64,000 bases of DNA from Zopfochytrium polystomum (GCA_025765615.1 JAIVFJ010000015.1:1-64000); one strand, 5' to 3'. Shown: positions 10,686-21,618, numbered from the stretch's first letter. Notes: generated by a model from the letters alone, not told the origin. Numbers and translations are program-made.

Positions 10686-13014
10686 TGTGGAAAGGGTAGA
10701 GGAGGGGTGGAAGGATGTGAAGCTGATGGAAAGATGCAAGGGGAAAAGTACGCTGCAGAAACGCCAGATTGCCACGAGAGAGGGAGTCAGCCACAATATT
10801 GCGCTTCCCAGGGAAGTACAGGACTCGGACTGAGATCCTGTACATTGTTTCTAGTTCTGCTATGGACTGGATGATGACGTTGTTGATATATCGACTGGAA
10901 CTGTAGGAGTCGAAGTTGACTGCGACTCCTTGATTGTCTGTGTACCCAAGCAGTTTGCAGCCTGCGTGGGTGAGAGGAGTGTTGCGGAGTATGTGTAATG
11001 CCAGGAACTGTGCGTAGAGTTCGTTTGTACCAACGTGTACAGGTGTGTTGTTGTGGTGATACGGCGCAGTGGTGCGGTGGTAGAACCCAAGTTGTAGAGA
11101 AGGATACGAGACACCGAGGCCATCTTGGCACGCATCCGTGAAGTATTCAAGAGTTGCATCCGCTGGTCGCCAAGCGTGAAGTCGTAGGAGACTTCGAGGC
11201 GGCGCCTTCTGTAGGAGCTGCTGCAGCCACTGTAAGGATTGGCGAGATTCCGTGTGTAGTGGTATTGTCGCTTGTGGAATGGTGCGCCCAGCGGATTGGC
11301 GGTAAAGCGGTGGTGTGGCGGCAGCAATTGCAAAGAATACGGATGTAGCGAAGTTAAGAAACCCAAAGTGTTCTCGCCATGTCTGGAGGGGAAGGGCTGG
11401 TGCGTCGAGCCACGATTGAAGCAGGGCTTCTAGCTTGCGCAGTTTGTCGTCAGGGAGTGAGTATACGAGAGCACATGCGTCGATATGAATCCCAAGAATT
11501 TGGAGGCTGGTACCCCAAGCCTCCTTTGCATGTGGCAGCCCAAGGTCGTCGAGTAGGTGTTCGACTGCGACGAGTTCAGCAGGCTTTGTGTGTGGGACAT
11601 CACAGGTGGGTTGGAAGCATGCGCCGTACAAGTCATCAACCCAGCATTTGACAACTGGAAGCTGGAGTTCGTTTTCGGCTATCCAAGCAATGGAGTGGCT
11701 GAGCCGAGTGAAGAGGTAGGGGCCAGAGCGAGACCCAAGGCTGAGACAATGGTCCAGGAAGAATTCACCACGGAAGAAAACTACCTGCATCGCCTTGTTG
11801 ACTGGGTGGACTGGGACCTGTCGGAAGGCAGCAGAGCAGTCGAGTTTCCACAGCACAAGCGTGTAATCACGTGCGGTATGTTGGTGCATCCAGATGAGTA
11901 TGGGAATGAACTTGATGAGAGGGTCGTAGCGGACGTGGGCATGGGAGTCGGGGATGTGGTCATTGACAGAGTTACCACGGGGGAAGTACAGATTGTGGAT
12001 AAGACGGTGCTTGTTCTTTTGTTCAACTGAGAACAGGGAGACTGTTGAGCAGAGGTGTGGTAGGGCAGGGAGTTTTGTGTACCGGCCCGCCTGTACTTCG
12101 GTGAGAACGTATTTTTCGAGGTTCTCGCCATGGATCCCGTCTTCAGGAGCAGTACGGAGGAGCCTCGGCTCTTCCGGGCGAGAGGTGAACCCGTCGCCGT
12201 ACCAAACGCCAATTTTGATACCAGAGAGTAGAGACTGAGTGAAGGGCTTGTTTGGATGACGTCGGAGGTATCGCGCAAGCTTGCCAAGACAGATGGTGTG
12301 GACAATTTTCCACGGGATTGCCTTGCGGAGAGCGGCCTCGAGGACTTTGTACTGTTGGTTGTCGACTGGTGGTGAGGGCAAGGGAGCGGCAGTTTCTGTG
12401 TCAGACGCAGCACCGCCAGTCGGAAGTACTTGAGGATCAAAGAGCATCCCACGAGACCAGCGCGGATGGAGCGGGGCTCCAGTGTCGCGGCTGGACTGAT
12501 CCTGAGGGGGGCCGGGGCCATGTGGGGAGGAAATTGTGGCGGCCTCCACCCCCGCCTCAGCGAAAGGGCAGGATAGGCCTGGGTGGCACAGTGGGGCAGT
12601 AGCAGTGGTGTTTGCAGTGGCAGGCCTAGCGGGTGCGGGCGCTGGTTGTGCGTGGGCTGGTACAGCAGCTGGGGCTTGGCCGAAGGCGGGGCCTGCAGGT
12701 GCAGCCTGGTCGTGCCGGGGCTGTACAGGACGAATACGTTGCTGGTGGTGGGCGTCGCGCTGACTGGCGCAGGAGTGAACAGCCTGAATGCCAGTGGCCA
12801 GACAGACAGCACAGACATGGGGTCGAGGGCAGTGTGCGTTGGAGCAGTTATCCACGTTGAAATTGATGCAGTAATGTCGTGAGTCTCCAAGACCTTCAGT
12901 GTTCAGGAAAAATTGGGCGCGACGCCGTGGGTGCCTGGGTCCGCCAGCTGCGGGTGGGGCTGGTTGGGCGGCCCCAGCGCCTGGGATCAGGCCTGCGAGT
13001 CGGCGAGGCTGCAC
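10672..13014 (-). CDS. Reverse transcriptase / RNase H polyprotein of the DIRS/Ngaro element
   Basis: The ORF has 780 codons. Near residues 48-82 a Cys/His-rich cluster (NFNVDNCSNAHCPRPHVC) resembles the CCCH zinc fingers of DIRS-type Gag/RT proteins. A Pro/Ala-rich linker follows. The reverse transcriptase has LWKLDCSAAFRQVPVHP (first catalytic Asp) and CWVDDLYGACF (the YxDD box as VDD). RNase H follows with EYFTDACQDGLG, a conserved Glu in TNELYAQ, GYTDNQG and a terminal NIVADSLSRGNL. The protein copies element RNA into DNA and removes the RNA strand. No frameshift is visible. Confidence 0.9.
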   Translation of the reverse strand: MQPRRLAGLIPGAGAAQPAPPAAGGPRHPRRRAQFFLNTEGLGDSRHYCINFNVDNCSNAHCPRPHVCAVCLATGIQAVHSCASQRDAHHQQRIRPVQPRHDQAAPAGPAFGQAPAAVPAHAQPAPAPARPATANTTATAPLCHPGLSCPFAEAGVEAATISSPHGPGPPQDQSSRDTGAPLHPRWSRGMLFDPQVLPTGGAASDTETAAPLPSPPVDNQQYKVLEAALRKAIPWKIVHTICLGKLARYLRRHPNKPFTQSLLSGIKIGVWYGDGFTSRPEEPRLLRTAPEDGIHGENLEKYVLTEVQAGRYTKLPALPHLCSTVSLFSVEQKNKHRLIHNLYFPRGNSVNDHIPDSHAHVRYDPLIKFIPILIWMHQHTARDYTLVLWKLDCSAAFRQVPVHPVNKAMQVVFFRGEFFLDHCLSLGSRSGPYLFTRLSHSIAWIAENELQLPVVKCWVDDLYGACFQPTCDVPHTKPAELVAVEHLLDDLGLPHAKEAWGTSLQILGIHIDACALVYSLPDDKLRKLEALLQSWLDAPALPLQTWREHFGFLNFATSVFFAIAAATPPLYRQSAGRTIPQATIPLHTESRQSLQWLQQLLQKAPPRSLLRLHAWRPADATLEYFTDACQDGLGVSYPSLQLGFYHRTTAPYHHNNTPVHVGTNELYAQFLALHILRNTPLTHAGCKLLGYTDNQGVAVNFDSYSSSRYINNVIIQSIAELETMYRISVRVLYFPGKRNIVADSLSRGNLAFLQRTFPLASFHQLHILPPLLYPFHNVYT

Positions 13015-13073
13015 CTGTCTTGGCTGACTTGGCAGAGGAGCGAGAGCAGCTGCATGTAAGCGAACGGGGCCTG

Positions 13074-14022
13074 TTACACCGACGTATTGGAGGAAAAGCG
13101 GGCCGCGTTCAGCCTGGTCGGTGAGTTTGAGGTCAGGCTCAAAGGTTCTTCGGCAGGGGCCTGTTGGTGGGCGAGTCTTTGGAGACGAGCATTCTCGTTC
13201 CGCAGCCCAATTAACTCAATGTCGAGAGCTGTAGAGGATGCAAGGCGAGCATTTTCAGATCGAAGGTGGCGAAGCTCAGGGCGAGAGCGTCGAGCTCGAA
13301 GGAAGGAACCCATTGGCCGTTAGTGGGAGTTGCCGGAGGGGCGTGGTGCGCCGCAGTGGAAGGTCCGGCGGAGGCAAAAGTATTTGTCTGTAATCGACCG
13401 AAGTGCCCCTGCCGCGCTGGCTGCCGTGTCCGTGGAGACAGTGCTAGACTGGTTGACGCTGCGGCGGGTGGCTGGCCGGGATGAGCATCGGCTGGGAGAG
13501 ATCCGCGCGTGCCAGCAGCAGCTGTGTCCGGAGGGAGGAGGCGGGCCGAGCCCGGCAGGGGTGGGGTAGGCGGGGAGGACGCGAGAAATTGCGGAAAGGG
13601 TGGAAAGTGGGTGAGTAGAGAAGTCGATGGAAGAGGAGGAGGTTACCTGAAGAATGCCCCGGCACGTTCGGGCGTGAGGAATGTCCATGCGCGTTCAGGC
13701 CTTGGCGATAGTAGATGCGTCGTTGTAGGAGTTGAGGTCCCCACAACGCGGCCTGGGGCCGGGCCGAAGAGGACAGATTGCGAGGTGGATTGCGCGGATT
13801 GAGGTCGTCGCGAAAGGGTGAGAGTTCTGGCGTGTCTTGTTCGTCGGGGGCAGCAGCACGACTCGGAGCCAGCTGCGGAGGGGGAACTTGGGGGCTGATG
13901 GATCGGCGGGGCATTGGCGGAAGGCAGGGTACGGTGGTGGTACGTGTACTCCCACGTTCAGAGCATCCCGGTCTTCCAGAGCAACGCACACCGGAGTTCG
14001 AATCCGGAGAACAAACAGACAA
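13074..14022 (-). CDS. Gag-like 5' region of the retroelement, fragmented frames
   Basis: Three minus-strand frames cover the start of the element. The frame at 13074-13313 encodes a short coiled coil with two ENARL repeats (HLRSENARLASS and RNENARLQRL), as in assembly domains. The frames at 13320-13688 and 13444-14022 are Pro/Arg/Ser-rich. They probably belong to one Gag reading frame broken by indels or by an intron. No nucleocapsid motif is visible here; the zinc finger lies in the next ORF. The boundary with host DNA is uncertain. Confidence 0.4.
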
Positions 14023-14206
14023 GAAAGAAACTCACAAACTCAGAAAACCACCTTCTCCTCCTCCTGCGTCCAAGTCAGGGAGTTGGCTTCGGCTAAACGG
14101 GTTTAGCCTACAACTAAAATGATCAAAAGTGGCAGTGGCAAGATAAGGCGAGACCTTTTCTTGTTTTTGACTGTTTTTATGGGCAAAACTAAATGCAAAA
14201 AACAAT

Positions 14207-14788
14207 TTGGGAATGCAGGAGACTGACCTGACAAAGATCGCGACAAAAAAGAAAAGAAAACTTTTTATCTTATTCTTTGCTGCCTTGCAGCATATCAAAA
14301 ACTGTCACGCTTGGATTGCTGTTCAAACAAAATGGGAAAAGTTTTTCTGGACAAACCAACGGGGCCTACCCGCCTTTTCCGGCACCGTGGCCAACTGCGT
14401 CATGCCGCCATCAGGCGTGCCCCTTGGCGGGCCCGTCCTGAGCTCCACGACCGTCTACGCGTGCACGGCCGCTGATGCTACCACCGCCACCAGCGCCACA
14501 GTCCTTGCCGCGCTTGTCGCCTTTTTGACGTGGATCGTCGCTGTGGGTACCAGGACGATTCTCTGCGGCCGCGAACCGCTGGACGCGAACCACTGGGTCT
14601 GGGTTTTCATACTCGCCGCTTACGGCCTCTTTTTCTTGGCCGTGTTCGGCAATTTATTTGGCCCCCTCAACATGGCGTGGTGCTCGTCAGCGGATTACCG
14701 GGATTGCCGCCGGCTCAATTTGGGAGGGTTCAATCCGAAGCAGCCGCTGCATGTCATGTGGTCGCTGCCAAAGAATGGACAGCGTTGA
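14207..14788 (+). CDS. Putative membrane protein with two TM segments
   Basis: The ORF has 193 codons and ends at 14788. The C-terminal half has two hydrophobic segments, around VLAALVAFLTWIVAVG and WVWVFILAAYGLFFLAVFG. Between and after them lie short polar loops, and a Cys-containing tail (WCSSADYRDCRRL) follows. The first 50 residues are Lys-rich and unlike the rest, so the true gene probably starts in an upstream exon that the retroelement now adjoins, with the visible ORF as its last exon. No family was recognised. It could be a fragment of a four-TM MARVEL-like protein. Confidence 0.4.
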   Translation: MGMQETDLTKIATKKKRKLFILFFAALQHIKNCHAWIAVQTKWEKFFWTNQRGLPAFSGTVANCVMPPSGVPLGGPVLSSTTVYACTAADATTATSATVLAALVAFLTWIVAVGTRTILCGREPLDANHWVWVFILAAYGLFFLAVFGNLFGPLNMAWCSSADYRDCRRLNLGGFNPKQPLHVMWSLPKNGQR

Positions 14789-15382
14789 GAACTGTTTTGT
14801 GCTTCTGAGGCGGTATGATCTCTTGTTCCCCACTTTTGTTCTTTCATTTCAGGGGTTTGGAGCTTATGAGCGAGAGGCCAGGATAGGGGAACGATCGCAC
14901 AGAAGTCACGAATAAATATTATCATGAACCTTCGCTTCGCGAACAAGCGGCTCCGACGGGAGTTTGTCTGCCGCAAAACATAAGTCTGACGATTATATCT
15001 GCGATTGTTTAGTACAAAAACACAAGACTAAATCCTGAGACTTTGTTCCCAGAACTGACACCTCCCTCTCCGTCTGAGGTGCACTCAGGCTTATTGGAGT
15101 TGATCGATCACCGTCTCATGGATTTTAGGCGTTATTTGCTTTCGAAAGCATTTCAAGTACTGAACAATTTCTTGCTTTCAGGGTTACCCGTGCGCCAGGA
15201 GAGACACTGGCGGAAATGTCAGTGACTTTGCCCCGTGTGGCTGGAGAGACACCCGCGCAGGCAAGACAGGCAAACTTATTTGGACAGCGAGAAGACTGTG
15301 GAAAGAGACAGCGAGAGAGGAAAAAAAAAAAAGAAAATTAAAGAAAGCAGAGGCAAAGAACAGGCACACACACACACCCAGA
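14789..15382. other. Intergenic, presumed promoter of the ankyrin gene
   Basis: No gene is supported. An A-rich run lies at 15320-15335 and a short CA repeat at 15367-15376, just before the ankyrin start codon. Confidence 0.4.
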
Positions 15383-16914
15383 ATGTCAAACACCACCACC
15401 TCCTCACCGTCGTCCTTTGCGCTGCTGCGCCTGCCGCCGACCGTCATCGCGCGCGTCGGCCTCTTCTTTCCCGGCGGCGACGAACACAGGCTCGCCCTCC
15501 CTTCTAGCGCGCTCGTCGACTCGCGGCTTGTCGCGGCCCTTCGCGACCCGGGGTCCATTGCGGCGCGTGCGGTCGCCCACTTCGGCTCCCCCGCGCGCGC
15601 GCTGCTCGCCGAGATCGCGCAGCCCGACGGCGTGCTCAGCCTCCCCGTACTCGAGCACCTGGTGGCTCATGTAGGCGACCTGAACCATCCCGTCGAGTCC
15701 ACCCGAAAAAAGTCGGCTCACGACGAACTGTTGGACTTTGTCGACATGATCAGCGCGGGGCTGTTCGGCCACCACGCGCGGCCGCGTGCGCACGCGGACG
15801 TGCCGCTGGTGCGCGCGGCGCGGCGCGGGCACGCGGGGGTTGTTGAGATGCTGCTTCGGCACGGGGCGGACGCGCGGGCGCAGTCGGACCAGGCGCTTGT
15901 TGCGGCGGCGTCGGCGGGGGACGTTCGCACGGTGGAGGTGCTTTTAGACTTGGGCGGGGGCGAACGTGAACGCGCAGGGAAGCGCAGCGCTCGGGTGCGC
16001 GGCGAAGGAGGGGCATATGGCGGTGATGGAGTTGCTTGTGGAGCGCGGGGCGCGGATCCCGGCTGGGTCGTACCACCTCGAGCTTGCAGTGGAATCCGGG
16101 CGGGTGGAGGTTGTAGCGTGGATGCTGGAGCGGGCGCCCGGGGCGGACGCGCGGGCGCGGGGGTCGCAGGCGTTTGTGAATGCGGCGCTGTTTGGGAAGT
16201 GGGATTGCGCGTTTTCTGCTGCTGGAGCGCGGGGGGGCGGATGTGAATGCGGACGAGGGGGCAGCGCTACAGGCAGCGGCGGGGGCGGGGTCGGTGGAGG
16301 CGGTGCGGAGGCTGCTGGAGTGCGGGGCAGACGCGGGGGCGGAGGGGTGCGGGGCGGTGGCGGCGGCGGCGATGGCGGGGTCGGTGGAGCTGATGGAGCT
16401 GCTGCGCGAGCGCGGGGCGGACGTAAGCGCGATCAACGATCTGGCGATCGCGCTGGCGGCAAAGGCGGGGCGGCTGGAGGCAGTGCGGTGGCTTGTGGAG
16501 GAGTGCGGCGTGGACCCGGGCGCAAAGCGCGGCGGCGAGGCGGTGGCGAACGCGAGCGAGGGCGGCCACATGGACGTCGTCGCGTACCTCGTGGAGCGGG
16601 GCGCGGACGCGCGCGCGGGCCGCGACGCCGCGCTGGTCGCCGCAGCCGGTGGGGGGCACCTCGCGGTGGTTGAGTTCTTGCTGGAGCGCGGCGCGGACGC
16701 CGAGGCGCAGGAGGGCCTTCCGCTTGTTAAGGCGGTTAAGAGCGGAAACAACGCTGTCGTCAAGGCGCTGTTGCTCCGCGGGGGGGATGTGCTGTCGCGG
16801 AACCGGGAGGCGTTCATGATCGCGTCGGAAGCGGGACAGGAAGAGATTACAACCACCCTCACAAATGCTTGTGTAGCCCAGACGCTGGGCTTTTCCGTCA
16901 CCTCCTTTTTTTGA
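15383..16914 (+). CDS. Ankyrin-repeat protein, two single-base frameshifts
   Basis: The N-terminus (FALLRLPPTVIARVGLFF) resembles the F-box-like lead of chytrid ankyrin proteins. Ankyrin repeats then run to the end, for example PLVRAARRGHAGVVEMLLRH, DLAIALAAKAGRLEAVRWLV and LVAAAGGGHLAVVEFLLERG. The reading frame shifts twice: near 15955, where one extra G in a G-run breaks the repeat before NVNAQGSAALGCAAKEGH, and near 16202, where one extra G separates FGKW from ARFLLLERGGADVNA. Removing one G at each place would keep the repeats continuous, about 510 residues in total. Both breaks are in G-runs, so a sequencing or assembly error is as likely as a recent pseudogene. Ankyrin stacks bind partner proteins; the partner is unknown. 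Confidence 0.75.
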
Positions 16915-17113
16915 ATGGTTAAATACAGAGCTTTTCGAGTTGTCGCAGCCTCCATGTTCTATGTGTGAAGGAAAACTACCACCGTTCCCATCAAATTTTT
17001 TTTCACATCAATTGCATTTGCGACTTAAGTCTTAACAGTTTCCAATTGTTATTTACTAAATGGGTTCTGTTATTTCTAGCCCCCACTCATTAAGTCCTGA
17101 ACCGAGCTCCTTT

Positions 17114-17401
17114 TCAATTATCCATCACGACGTCAATCGTCCTGCCGAATGGGTCCTCCTCCTCCTGCAGCCACCGCTGCCCCATCATCACCCTTCCAGC
17201 TGCACGATCAGGTAGCCCCAGCCCGCAGTGGAATGAGGGAGTCGCGCTTGCGCTTGCGGGCGCCTTCGCACGTCCCTGACCGGCCCCACCGCCCATAATG
17301 CTGCAGCTGCCGCCGCCGCCACCACCATTGAGGTTCACAACAAAGACGCTGCCGCTCGATAACGGCAGCTCGCAGCAGTAGCAGAACTGGGCAGGCGGCA
17401 T
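17114..17401 (-). CDS. Small hypothetical ORF, Gly- and Cys-containing
   Basis: The 95-codon frame starts MPPAQFCYCCELPL, contains a poly-Gly run and ends in an acidic tail. The paired cysteines could bind metal, but only one pair is obvious. No family is recognised, and neither a promoter nor a neighbouring partner supports it. It may be spurious. Confidence 0.2.
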   Translation of the reverse strand: MPPAQFCYCCELPLSSGSVFVVNLNGGGGGGSCSIMGGGAGQGRAKAPASASATPSFHCGLGLPDRAAGRVMMGQRWLQEEEDPFGRTIDVVMDN

Positions 17402-17799
17402 CGCGCGCGAAAGCTGTTAGCCGAAGGGCTTTTCGAAAGAAAGAAAAAAAAGCCATCGTAAAGACAAACAGGGGCTAGACCCAGCAGTTCATGAAAGGGG
17501 GTTTGGAAGAATGGAACCCTTACAGAATTTCGCGTACAGATGGGATGGAATTAGTCAAACGCACAGCTAAAATGTGACCACGTGGCTCAACATTTCCTCT
17601 TCTTTACTGAACTCCCAACTTCCACCTGTCGCCCACAATAGAGAGAGAGAAAATCCTTCCTTCGACACCGTCGGCGCGCCGTCACCATCTCCCACGCCGC
17701 CACTGTCCACCAGGCCGCTTCCTCCGCCTTCATCACGAACAACGCCGCAGCAGCAGCAGCCGGGTGAAGAAGAAATAAGAGGCTAAAATTGGAGTATCC

Positions 17800-18110
17800 G
17801 TTGGGTTGACAGCAGAGATTGTCCCGCTGCCTCCTGCAAGACTCGGTGTGGATGGAGTGGATGGCGACGGCAATGGCAAGAAAAGAGCAAGCTCCAGCCC
17901 AACTGCACCAAGGGAATCCGAAACGGACTCCGTCGTATCAAACAAACAAACAAACAAAGACCACAGATCCGGGCTCGGTGGCCGCCGCAAGTGTTGGCGG
18001 CAGCGTCGAGATCAAGAAGCTGTATGTGGATGCGGCGTACCATGGCACGGGGTTATGCAGAGTCGGCGGTGTCAATCCCAGTGCGCGGCCTGGACAAGAA
18101 AAATGATGAC
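17800..18110 (+). pseudogene. GNAT acetyltransferase relic
   Basis: The frame from 17819 contains VEIKKLYVDAAYHGTG, which closely matches VEVKRLYVDQAFHGSG, the beta-4/acetyl-CoA loop of the GNAT gene at 36.2-36.9 kb. The similarity ends there and the frame becomes unrelated and closes at 18106. The upstream half of the fold is missing or frameshifted. It is a decayed paralogue of that gene. Confidence 0.55.
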
Positions 18111-18489
18111 CAACCCCAAGCGAATATCAAGGAAGAAGAGAGGGCCTCTCCTTTCAAAGTGAGTAAAGTTTCGGCTGGACTCTTAGCAATTTTCTTCGGC
18201 CGGTGCACCAGCGAAATATGCAGAGAACTAATAAGTGGTCACACTAAAACGAGATACGTGTTGGATTTCACTGCGCTTTATTGAAGAGGAGTGTCGTTCT
18301 TCCTCGGATACTTGTTGAAAAGAGCTCCACATAAAAGTGACGGAGTCCCACGACAAAGTGTGTCGGAACCCAGCGACGGAGTAACCGCTAACTTTCAACG
18401 ATCTTCAGGGGCGGCCCTCACTGCCACCGATCGGTACAGCCACGAGGTCTTCACAACCCGTCACCATTCTTCAATCCCTCCACTCTCTT

Positions 18490-20489
18490 TCACGCCGCAA
18501 ACGTCTCCAGCTCCGCGCCCGCCGCCGGCCGCTTCTCCCTGATGAACACCAGCGCGACAAGGCTGACGCCGCAGAAGGCCACCAGCGTGCGAATCCCCGC
18601 GGCGAACGCGGCAGTGAACGCTGCGACCAGCTCGTCCAGCGCCGCGGCCGCGCCGGGGACCATCGCCGCGATTCCCGCGTCCGTCAGCGCGGTCCTAATC
18701 GCGACGGCCTGGGTCGGGTCCGGGATCAAGTCGACGAGCGGTGCGACGGACAGCGCGTGTTGCAGGTTCGGCGACGACGAGCGGATGGTTTGAACGAGGA
18801 CGTTGTTGATTGCGGTTCCGGCGACGGCGACGCCGACGGCGCCGCCGAGCGAGATGAAGAACTGGGAGAGCGCGACGGCGACGGCGACGTCGTTGCCGGA
18901 GACGTAGAGCTGGATGGAGAGGAGGCGGAGCTGGACGATGACGCCGGTGGCGAGGCCGAGGAGGAGGAGGAAGATGATGCGGACAGCGAGGTTGGTGGAG
19001 ACGTTGAAGAAGCTGACGCCGAGGGTGAAGCCGGTGGTCAGGATCGTCGCGATGTAGAGCATCGCCAGGAAGCGGCCGGTGCGGCTGAGGATGTGGGAGG
19101 AGCTGAAGGTGCCCATGACGATGCCGGCGAGGTACGGGATGGATTGGACGCCGGCGAAGGTGGCCGAGTAGCCAAAGTCGACTTGGAAATAGAGCGAGAG
19201 GTACGTGAGCACGCCGTAATACACGGCACCGGCCGAGCTCGACAGCACCAGCAGCGCGGCGACGTTGCGGTCTTTGAACATGGCGGGCGGGGCCATGGGC
19301 TCCTTTGCTACCTTTGCCTCGACCAAGACGAACAGAGCCGTCGCGAAGGGCGCCAGGACCAGCAGCACGATCGTCTGCGGCGAGCTCCACGCCCACGACG
19401 AGCCGCCGAGCTGCAGCGGCGTGAGGAAGCAGAGGATCGCGACGAACACGACGAAGGCGCCGAGGAGGTCGACACGCTTCAACTTGGAGAGGGTGCCGGG
19501 ACCGAGGAGCTTGCCTTCGGTGGTCTCGGAGGGAACGACGAGGTAGAGGATGAGGAGCGGGAAGAAACCGACGGGGAGGTTGATATAGAAGCACCAGCGC
19601 CAGAGTCCGTTGTCGGAGAAGGCGCCGCCCACGAGGGGGCCGAGAACCGCAGAGAAGCCCCAGACGGCGCTGACGGTTGCAAAGAAGACACCTGCAAATG
19701 CCAGATATGGTCAAATGGATGAATCAAGCTCAGTCGGGAAAGGATCAGCCGTACCTTGATACTTCATGGAGACAATATCGGTCATGATGATGAGGACGAT
19801 CGAAAGTATGAATCCGGCGCCTATAATCATAGAATGTTGAGTTCGCGAACGTCGAGATCAGACGAAGCTTAAAACCTACCCAGCCCAGCAATGGCCCTCC
19901 CAATAATGAGACTCTCCATGGACGGCGCCGCCCCGCTGAGAGCCGACCCAGCCAAAAACAGTAAGCCCGCGACCGCGACCGTTAGCTTCCGCCCGATAAT
20001 GATGCTAAGCTTCCCCGCCAGCGCGTTCGTCACAGTCGACGTCATGAGGAACACCGAGCCGACCCACGAGATGAGCTCCTCCTTGCCGAGGTCCTGGACT
20101 ATGGCGCTCAGCGCGGTTGCGATGATGGTCGCGTCGAGGGCGGCGAGGAAGATGGACAGCACGAGCGCGACAAAGACGGTCCAGAAGGCAAAGGGCGAGA
20201 GGGGGATTCGGGGGAGGGTCGAGTCGAGGCGGGCGGGGGAGTCGTGAAGGTCGCGTTTGGCGGCTGCGGCAGCCGTTTTGTCTGTAGAGTTGTCGTCGAT
20301 GTCGGCGATGGCGAAGCCAGAGTCGACGATGCCATCACCGTCGGCAGCGACGGGGGTAGGGCAGACGTTGGTGCTGCTCCTGCTGGCGTTGTCGGAAGAG
20401 GAGGAGGAGGAGGAGGAGGAGGAGGAGGAGGAGGAAGCGTGGACTGCCTCGGTGCTGGTGCTGATGCGGTGGTTGCGTCGTGGGTCCAT
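18490..20489 (-). CDS. MFS drug:H+ antiporter, 14-TM (DHA2) type
   Basis: Three exons join in frame: 20489-19880, 19820-19755 and 19691-18490, giving 625 aa with consensus splice sites (GTAGGT/TATAG and GTACGG/GCAG). After a Ser-rich N-terminus comes TM1 with LAALDATIIATALSAI (motif D1), then GKLSIIIGRKLTV (motif A). The second exon encodes GAGFILSIVLIIMTDIVS, and the third AVLGPLVGGAFSDNGLWRW (motif C), typical of 14-TM exporters. Further TM helices run to residue 600. The protein probably exports small molecules across the plasma membrane in exchange for protons. The poly-Ser stretch near residue 25 is encoded by a (GAG)n tract at 20397-20436, likely variable in length. Confidence 0.92.
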
Positions 20490-21618
20490 TATTTGGCCGG
20501 CGGAAGCTTACACAGACGAAAGAAAGGGAGATGGGCGCTACCTTGTTGAATTAAGGTTGGGTTGATTGAGGGCTTGGCCGAAAGACGAGGAGTATTTATA
20601 CACGTCATCCGCTGACAAACGGCAAAAAAAATAAATTTTTTTTGGAACAATTTCGTGGCTTGCCCACCCCCCAACAGGCAAACAACATCTGCAAAAGCAG
20701 AAAAAAAAATAAAAAGGAAAGAAAAAAGAAATTAGAAACGCCAACAAACACACAACCAAAGAGGAGACAACATCGATAATAACACAAGCAACGACAGGGT
20801 TCACACATCGAAATCCATAAACAAACAGAGCGTGCTCCATGGATGGGAGAAAATTTTCCGGAAATTTACCGCACCAGTTCCGCGTTCGGTTAAATCAAAG
20901 AGGGGCCATTTCCCTGGGTCGCGGTAAACAAACCTCTCGTTTTTGCTTTGAAATCAACCCTTTGTTGATCGCCGAGCGTATCTGGTGTGAGTTTAGGTCC
21001 AAGTAGACAGCGAGAGAGAGAGTGAGAGTGAGAGAGAGAGAGAGCCACGTAAAGGGAGAAAAACAGAAGAGCAGAAAATGCTTTGCCATGATCGAGCAAA
21101 ACTGGCGCCATCGTATTTCAAATGGGCACCCAAAGCCCAACAAGCGTTCACATGCACGCCTCACTTCCGTGTCGATTGCTGACAAAAACTAGCCAACAGC
21201 GTACTGTTTTTTTTCCCCCCCCCCCGGCCAGGGGGGCAAGGCGTTGGATGAATTCAAACACAGAAACAAGGGTTAGAGTTTGTTTGCCATAGCGCCAGCA
21301 AAATAATCGATTGCACGTGAAACTCACCAATGCCAGATGGCCAAGCGCCTTGCGGGGTCGTCGCCGGAGGTGAGGAAGAGCTTGCTTGAGTGCTAGAGGG
21401 CTGGACGTCCACGCTCGTCGATGTAGTTGTGTCTGGTGGTTCAATTGCAAGGAAACGATGCAAAATTGATCAGCCACCGGCACCCACTGCAGATGCCAAT
21501 CTCAACAGATTCGCGTCTGTGGACAGGGGGGCGGGGACGGAAGGGGGTGTGATGGAACGAAGGCCCGACGAGAAGAGTGCAAAAAGATGTAGACAGAGCA
21601 GGTATGGCCCCCTCTGCC
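20490..21618. other. Intergenic, no supported gene
   Basis: No supported gene. The stretch contains a GA-repeat at 21008-21044, a C-run near 21217-21226 and A-rich tracts near 20700. It should include the MFS promoter. Confidence 0.4.

Larger units (their letters stand above)
9649..14022 (-). mobile_element. DIRS/Ngaro-type tyrosine-recombinase retroelement
   Basis: In transcription order the minus strand encodes a coiled-coil, gag-like region, a protein with zinc finger, reverse transcriptase and RNase H, and an overlapping tyrosine recombinase. This gene order defines DIRS/Ngaro retroelements, which integrate with a tyrosine recombinase and lack a DDE integrase. I could not locate the split direct or inverted terminal repeats by eye, so both ends are approximate. 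Low damage (one G-run frameshift) suggests a young copy. Confidence 0.8.

Noticed and set aside
13930..14015. Complete tRNA gene
   Set aside because: A T-arm is present, but no matching acceptor strand, D arm or closed anticodon stem was found.
15750..16955. 401-codon minus-strand ORF opposite the ankyrin gene
   Set aside because: It is the complement of the ankyrin repeats, composed mostly of Ala, Ser, Pro and Arg.
18757..19722. 321-codon acidic plus-strand ORF opposite the MFS gene
   Set aside because: It is the complement of GC-rich MFS coding DNA; composition is poly-Glu/Asp/Gly and no domain is present.
20257..20565. Poly-Glu ORF on the plus strand
   Set aside because: It is the reverse of the (GAG)n tract that encodes poly-Ser in the MFS protein.
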